From: Perognathus longimembris pacificus
Lineage: Eukaryota > Chordata > Mammalia > Rodentia > Heteromyidae
Reading direction: 5' to 3'
Assembly: GCF_023159225.1 (NCBI RefSeq)
Contig: NC_063176.1
Span: 7,638,963-7,702,962, forward strand
DNA length: 64,000 bases
Each line of letters opens with the position of its first letter. Within the stretch, counting starts at the first letter, position 1. Positions 58,046 through 64,000 of the stretch are shown in pieces. Both the position numbers and the translations under genes were made by a program. Under the pieces are notes generated by a model, which did no database searches, had not been told where the DNA came from, and saw only the letters and a list, made by a program, of their open reading frames with translations.

Positions 58046-58904
58046 CAGTGCCTTTTTTTTGCCAAGACCTCTTGGCTTGATCCTCCATTCCTCAGCCCCT
58101 CTTTCATTCTAACTCAATGGTCCACTGGACTCTATTTCTGTTCCATGTTCCTTAGCTGGAAACTCTAAAGGAAAATAACAGGGATTGCTTGTCTGTTTTG
58201 TGTCAATGAATACTAGTCCTGGCTGCCTGATTCATAGCATCTTAAAAACTAATATTTTTTTATATTTTGTTATTTATGATTGTTTCAGAAAGAAAAAATT
58301 TGGCTTGTTACTCTCTCCTAGTGGACAGATAAAAATGTCATTTTAAAAATTGATTTTTATCACAGTGGATTATAAAATTCCTTGAGCTAACTACTCTAGT
58401 TTCCATAGATCCTTAAGATTTACTTTGCATTTGTGGTAAAATTAGTGTTGGTTTGGAAGTCATTTTTCCCTTCTGGAGTCATTTTACATGATGAGACAAT
58501 GTTCAAAACTGTACGCATGAAGCTCATTTTCAGTGTCAAATGTGGGGAGTTGGGCTGTTGTTTGTGACTCAAATGGCATAAATAAAATGAGTTTGACTTG
58601 GGAGGTTTTTTTATTCTTTCTATATGCTTCCTTTCATGATTTCAAAATTATAACTGAGCTTTCCTGATTATGATTCCTTCCTAAAGAAAAACTTTCTATC
58701 ATTATTTCTCATCTTTGCTAAAACACACAGGCTGGTAAGTTAACACAAATTCCCCCAAGTCCGATGTCCCTGTTTTAAAAATACATGATTTTTATTGACT
58801 TGTCACTAGAATTAATCATCTTAAGTTTTTTTTTTTTCTTGTTTGGAAAAAGGCATTTTCTGGAAAAACGGTGAGTGGAAAAATAGAAAAAGATAGGCAA
58901 TGAT
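58046..58904. other. AT-rich non-coding sequence
   Basis: Nothing recognised. Confidence 0.5.
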
Positions 58905-60050
58905 GCAATGATCAAACTCAAATAGACTGGAAAGACAATGAACAAGCTACAAAGTCTACAGAATGAGAGGGTATCTTTTCCAGGTATACATCACACAGAT
59001 GCCTAATATTTAGAATGTATAGAAAAACTTAAGAAAGTAAACTCTCAAAGAATCAACAACCCAATTAATAAATGGGCAAAGGAACCAAATGGAGACTTCT
59101 CACAAAGTGAAAATGGCCAACAGATATCTGAAGAAATGCTCAATCTCTTTGGACATAAAGCAAATGCAAATCAAAACACTGAGATTCCATGTCACCCCAG
59201 TTAGAATGGCCAACATCAAGACTAAAATGAATAACAGATGAGAAAGGAGATAAAAAGGAACCCAAATACAATGTTTCTGGGACTGTTAACTAGTACAACC
59301 ACTCTGGAAAAGCAATATAGAGGCATTCCTCAAAAAAGCAAAAATGAACTCCTCTATGATCTGCCAAAAAAATTACAAATTGAGATACAGTAAGGCTACT
59401 GGTACAACTATGTTCATTACAGCACTATTCACCCTAGCCAACATACAGAATCAGCCCACTTGCCTGTCAAAGGACAAATAGACCAAGAAAATGTAGTATA
59501 AAAACATAATGGAATTTTGCTCAACCAAACAGAAAGAATGATATTACAAAGAAGTGGAAGGATCCGGACAAAGGTCATGTTAAATGAAGTTCATTCAAGA
59601 CCAGAGATACAAAGATGCATGTTCTCTCTCCTCTTTGGAAGCTAGAATTGATCAAGAAATGTATAGATATGTACTTTGAGGTAAAATTCAAGCGTACACA
59701 GTTATATTAATTAATGCACGGTGGATTCATGGGGAATTCAAATGATGCAATTCCTTAGAAAGGCTAACTTACAACCCAACAAAACAAACACTAGAAATCA
59801 GACACTTGACTGTGTGAGGGCGTGGAGTCAAGGGGATGGGGAGACAATCGAGAGAGGAAGAAAGAAAAATGCAGTTATAAAATTTAATGTTTTATTCCAT
59901 GAAATTAAAAATAAATGGCAGAGAGGTAGTTTGGGGATGCATAGGAGAGAATGATGAAAGGGTTGGAATTAATCATGATGCATTGTGTCCCTCTACTACT
60001 TTGCCCTATGGCTGTACAAGTTGGCTCTACCAATAAACAAAAAAAAATAG
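58905..60050 (+). mobile_element. 5'-truncated L1, older 3' UTR subfamily
   Basis: ORF2 C-terminal region, broken by many stops and indels: CAACCCAATTAATAAATGGG, AAATGCAAATCAAAACACTG, GACTGTTAACTAGTACAACC, CAGCACTATTCACCCTAGCC. Its 3' UTR (CACGGTGGATTCATGGGGAA, GGGCGTGGAGTCAAGGGGAT) matches the 20.7 kb copy. Ends CAATAAACAAAAAAAAATAG. Confidence 0.83.
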
Positions 60051-62076
60051 TTTCAGGCTAGATTAATAAAATAATGGAAAACCGAGGTACAACTCAGGGG
60101 AAAGGATTCAAAGTTAAATGGTAAAAAATATAAAATGTGAAAGGCTAGGGGCAAATTGGAGCCAAAAAAATACGGAATAAATAGTATTTGTGTTTACTTT
60201 GTATTTCTTTGTTTTCCCAGATCTCCTCCCAAATCTGGTTGTACTCTGAAATCTTCCCCAAATTTTATGAAGCAGGCTGAATTATCTAGTGGGGGAGAAA
60301 AGTCTTAATAAACTGTCACTAGCTGATATACTATGGCAAGGCTCCACTGCTTCCATTCCCAAGAGGTAATTTATATAAATTACAAAAAGTAGTTGCAGTG
60401 GAAGTTTGAGATAATCACTTGTCTTTATTTTGTGCAACGCCAGAATAACATTTGCAAGCTTGGTCCGATGAACGATTTCCTTGACAGAATAGAAGCAGCT
60501 CATGTCAAAACATCTCCACTGTATTAGCTATCTATTGCTGTTGAAAACATCATCTCTCAATTTAGTACCACAGAAAAATAAACATTCAATACCTCATGTT
60601 ACTTGTGTTAGGAATCAGGCTTGTCTTGTCTGTGTCCTTACCTTGAAGACTGACTAAAGACTACAAAGGGTCAGCTGGGGTATGGTCCCCTCTGAAGGCT
60701 TGAATGAGATACTACACACCTGAGAGACTTCAAAATAATCAATTGTTCATGGCATTTAGTTCCTTGGTGTTGGTGCAGTAAAGATGTTCTTTATTTTCTG
60801 ACTATAGAGGCTTCTTCCTAGGGCAAAGAACAATGTGCACATTGGCTTTCTTTAGAGAAATAAAAGCCAGCATTCTTTGGTATTTTATATATTGAGAATG
60901 AGACCAATGCACACCCCCCATTTGAAAGGAAGATATCATATAAAGGCATACATATCAAGAGACATGCATAATACCCAATGGCAACAACATACGACAATTA
61001 ATGGTCATTGCAGTCAATCAACATAAACCATGAATTAAATAAAAACCTTGGAGACCATAGAAATCTTCTCCAATGTTGATTAAGAAAACCTTTGGAGTAT
61101 ATGTGACCTTTCCTAATTATAATATAAGGGTGGGACTGAATGTCACAGTCAAAAATACATGTTTGATTATGATTATTTACTTGTGATTAAGTACTTTTTT
61201 GTTGAAAGTGTAGAAAGTTTTGGACATTCTGATTTTATATTTTTTCCTTTGAAAAATTGATAGCATGCCAGAAATTTCAGTATGCACTGAACAAAATTTT
61301 ATTATGTGCCCACATAGTAAGAAATAATTAGCATGTACAAGATGAAAATACTTTCTCTAAAGTGAATTTCTTCAACAGAAGACCAATTAAGGAGTGAGCA
61401 CTTTACCCCTTACCTCTTCCAAATGGGAAACATGTAGGTTTGTTCCATGTAGATGGACATTTTAGTAGTATGGAGGGGAAGATTGCCTCATTTGATGTCA
61501 AGGTCATACACATATATCCTGGAATCTGTTTTCTTTTCTTTCTAATTTAATGTTTCTGTTAATGGCATGCAATGCTTATATCTTCAAGATCATCACTTGT
61601 CACTCTCCGTCTTCACTCAGTTGCCGAGTTCATTTCACACACACTGGTTCTCCCTCCATCTTATAAGCTCTGTTTTTTTAGTTATCATGCAAGTCTACTT
61701 ACTCTTGAATGATTTTGACAAACTTCCCTGGAATTAATGATTTATAAACTTATTTTCAACATTGTCAAGTTTTCTAGATTCTAAGAATAAGCATGTCAAA
61801 TAAGCCACTAACATTCTCAAGAGTAGTATTTATTTCCTCAAACTCCTTATCTAGCATTTCAGTAGAGTTAACTAAATTTGAGATTGACTTTACTATCACT
61901 CTTCACCATAGCTACTTGTGAGGCCATTTTCTGTATGTATTTGGGTATTTTGAAGTATATAACTTCGTTTCCATCACTATCCCTGGTGTACTGACATATC
62001 TAAATGTGTCATGTGACCCTTAATTACTGTGCTATGTAGAAGGAATCATCACTTGTCTTTAGTTATGTTCATACTT
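60051..62076. other. AT-rich non-coding sequence
   Basis: About 2 kb with no recognised gene or repeat; the ORF at 60282-60503 (minus) has no domain. Confidence 0.45.
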
Positions 62077-63221
62077 AATATTCCACTATTTACTGAGGAA
62101 TCTCCATGCCGCTTACCAGAGTGGCTGAACCAGTTTACATTCCCACCAGCAATGAAGTAGGGTTCTCTTTTGGCCATATCCCCTCCAACAATTGTTATTG
62201 TTAGTTTTCTTGATGTAGGACATTCTTACTGGGGTGAGATGGAATCTCAATGTTGTTTTGATTTGCATTTCTTTTATGGCCAGTGATGTAGAGCACTTTT
62301 TCATGTGTCTCTTGTCCATTCTCATTTCCTCGTCAGAGAAGTCTCTTTTTAAGTCTTTAGCCCACTTGATGAGAGGGAACTCCCCTATGACCCAGCAGCC
62401 CCACTTTTGGGTATCTATCCAAAAGACCATAAACAAAATCACAGTAAAGCCACCAGCACAACAATGTTCATCGCAGCACAATTTGTAATAGCTAGAATCT
62501 GGAACCAACCCAGATGACCCTCAGTAGACAAATGGATCAGGAAAATGTGGTACATATACACAATGGAATTTTATGCCTCTATCAGAAAGAATGGCATTGC
62601 CCCATTTGTAAGGAACTGGAAGGACTTGGAAAAAATTATACTAAGTGAAGTCAGCCAGACCCAAAGATACATGGACTCTATGGTCTCCCTTATAGGGAAT
62701 AATTAGCACAGGTTTAGGCAAGTCACAGCAGAGGATCACAAGAGCCCAATAGCTATACCCTATGAACAGATAAGATGATGCTAAGTGAAATGAACTCCAT
62801 GTTATGGAAACGATTGTTATATCACAGTTGTAACTACTTTCAACATGCCATGTGTAACTGTAGCTTTAATTAATGATAATCTTCTTGTATCACCCTCCTG
62901 TGGTTGTACCTACACTATCTCTGTATCTTATCTGAGTATATTGGAAACCGTGTATACTGGTGTTAGAACTAGGAAACTGAAAGGGAATACCAAATTCGAG
63001 AGACACAGGGTAAAAAAAGACAAACAACTACAAAAGCAATACTTGCAAAACTGTGGTGTAAATGAACTGAACAACTCATGGGGGGGAAGGGAAAGGAAGA
63101 GGGGGGAGGTGGAACGAGGGACTAGGTAACAAACAGTACAAGAAATGTATCCAATGCCTAAGGTATGAAACTGTAAACTCCCTGTAATTCAGTTTTATAA
63201 TAAAAAAATATTGCACTATTT
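62077..63221 (+). mobile_element. L1 insertion with 5' inversion (twin priming) and target-site duplication
   Basis: Two parts of one L1. Bases about 62092-62372 are antisense ORF2 (AACAATTGTTATTGTTAGTT, CATGTGTCTCTTGTCCATTC, TTTAAGTCTTTAGCCCACTT), matching 36618-36897 in reverse. From about 62376 the sense strand resumes (GGAACTCCCCTATGACCCAG, matching 36911 onward) and runs through the ORF2 end and 3' UTR to TAATAAAAAAATA. About 15 bases are lost at the switch. A 15-base duplication flanks the whole (62077-62091 and 63207-63221, one mismatch). The inverted part reads [18 protein letters not shown] on the minus strand: the Zn-binding His is kept but one Cys is Tyr. Confidence 0.93.
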
Positions 63222-63694
63222 TTGTTCAGATATTCTTAGAATACAAGGTAATGTTATTAATCAATGCTTCATACCAAGTATTTGCCACACCATTATATAT
63301 GCAGTAGACTTTCAATGAAAGCACAGATAAACAGTGAATAGAAAATATAGTGATACGGGAAAGAGAACCAGTCCATCCTCACTTGCATATATATATAACC
63401 ACTCCACACATCACTCGGATTACATTTTGCTTAAACACTTCTAGTGTTCATCTGGACAATTTCCATTTTGTCATGTGCTTGAACAAAATGTGTTTGTTCT
63501 GATAATCTGAAGTCTTGTAAAACTTGACCCAATTTTATAATAATAATTTTACTAGTTTACTGGAAATTAACTAAATTTTGTATGAAATTGTATTGTTTAA
63601 TTTTGTACTGTGTGTCAGTTTTGACATATTTTCCACAAAGCTTAAAAATTCCCACAAAGTGACACATAATGAACACAACTTGAAATTTTCTTTT
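63222..63694. other. AT-rich non-coding sequence
   Basis: Nothing recognised. Confidence 0.5.
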
Positions 63695-63795
63695 TTTTAA
63701 ATTTAATTTTTTTGTCAAGGTGATGTACAGAGGGGTTACAGTTACATATGTAAGATAGTGATTACATTCCTTGTCAAACTTGCAACCACCTCCAG
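63695..63795 (-). mobile_element. L1 3' terminus, short antisense copy
   Basis: TTTTTTGTCAAGGTGATGTA, CAGAGGGGTTACAGTTACAT, ATGTAAGATAGTGATTACAT and CCTTGTCAAACTTGCAACC match the common L1 end in reverse. The ORF at 63557-63826 partly runs through it. Confidence 0.75.
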
Positions 63796-63929
63796 TAGGA
63801 GGGATGAGGACTAATGGAGAAAGCATGAATGGGCTGAATATGTTGAAATATCCTATAGAGACATATGAAAATCTACCAGTGAAAGGTGTTGCCTTTGTCC
63901 TAAAAGGGATGATGATGATTAGTTATGGC

Positions 63930-64000
63930 TGGGTTTGGTTTGATCAAGTTATGTTGCATACATATATGAAACATTGCAATGAAAGCCTTTTGTGCAAATA
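63930..64000 (+). mobile_element. Possible old L1 3' end cut by the window edge
   Basis: GAAACATTGCAATGAAAGCC and TTTTGTGCAAATA resemble the 50.6 kb candidate (CACAATGAAACACC, GTACAACTAATAC). Confidence 0.28.

Noticed and set aside
1..64000. CRISPR array, phage, plasmid or bacterial defence system
   Set aside because: All regular repeats are microsatellites or SINE/L1 copies; there are no ribosome binding sites, operons or long bacterial ORFs.
1..64000. Intact endogenous retrovirus
   Set aside because: No paired LTRs with internal coding regions were seen, only two weak solitary LTR-like relics.

Overview
The window is non-coding, repeat-rich mammalian DNA, almost certainly from a rodent. 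The best lineage marker is a dimeric SINE present in five copies: a tRNA-Ala/ID-like left monomer joined to a right monomer ending in GGGACAGTGCTCAGGCCCTG-type sequence. This matches my knowledge of IDL-Geo, described as restricted to Geomyoidea (kangaroo rats, pocket mice, pocket gophers). A plain ID element, 7SL/B1-like SINEs and rodent-type L1 3' ends fit that assignment. Base composition is AT-rich throughout, as expected for an L1-rich gene-poor region.

Layout. Positions 1-430 carry the only gene evidence: what look like the last two coding exons of an unidentified plus-strand gene, joined in frame over a 315-base intron. From 1 to 15 kb there are 7SL-Geo and IDL-Geo SINEs, a decayed Tigger1-like DNA transposon (about 4.2-5.8 kb), a GC-rich island with a possible processed pseudogene (9.5-10.05 kb), an ID element with its target-site duplication (11.7 kb) and an L1 3' end (12.6-13.2 kb). 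From 15 to 34 kb there are a (GT)27 tract, a MIR, an IDL-Geo copy inside an AT/TATC microsatellite, an older L1, a roughly 300-base (GGA)n tract grown from a SINE tail, a (CCCT)n tract in another SINE tail, and a possible old LTR (31.4-31.8 kb). From 34 to 54 kb lie the longest L1 copy (about 1.75 kb, 35.9-37.7 kb), an IDL-Geo with a perfect 22-base duplication (45.7 kb), an MLT1-like LTR relic (48.5 kb) and two compound CT/CA microsatellites. The 54-64 kb part holds a very old L1, a 62-base L1 insertion with a perfect duplication, an older L1 at 58.9-60.05 kb and a twin-primed (5'-inverted) L1 at 62.1-63.2 kb.

There is no operon, CRISPR array, phage or bacterial system here, and I found no new multi-gene system. 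The interest lies in transposon biology: two chimeric SINE families sharing one right monomer, ancient trimeric 7SL/7SL/tRNA SINEs, cleanly readable L1 insertion events, and long purine tracts seeded by SINE tails. Most open reading frames in the window are chance frames or parts of these repeats. Repeat names are from memory of consensus features, not from a database search.
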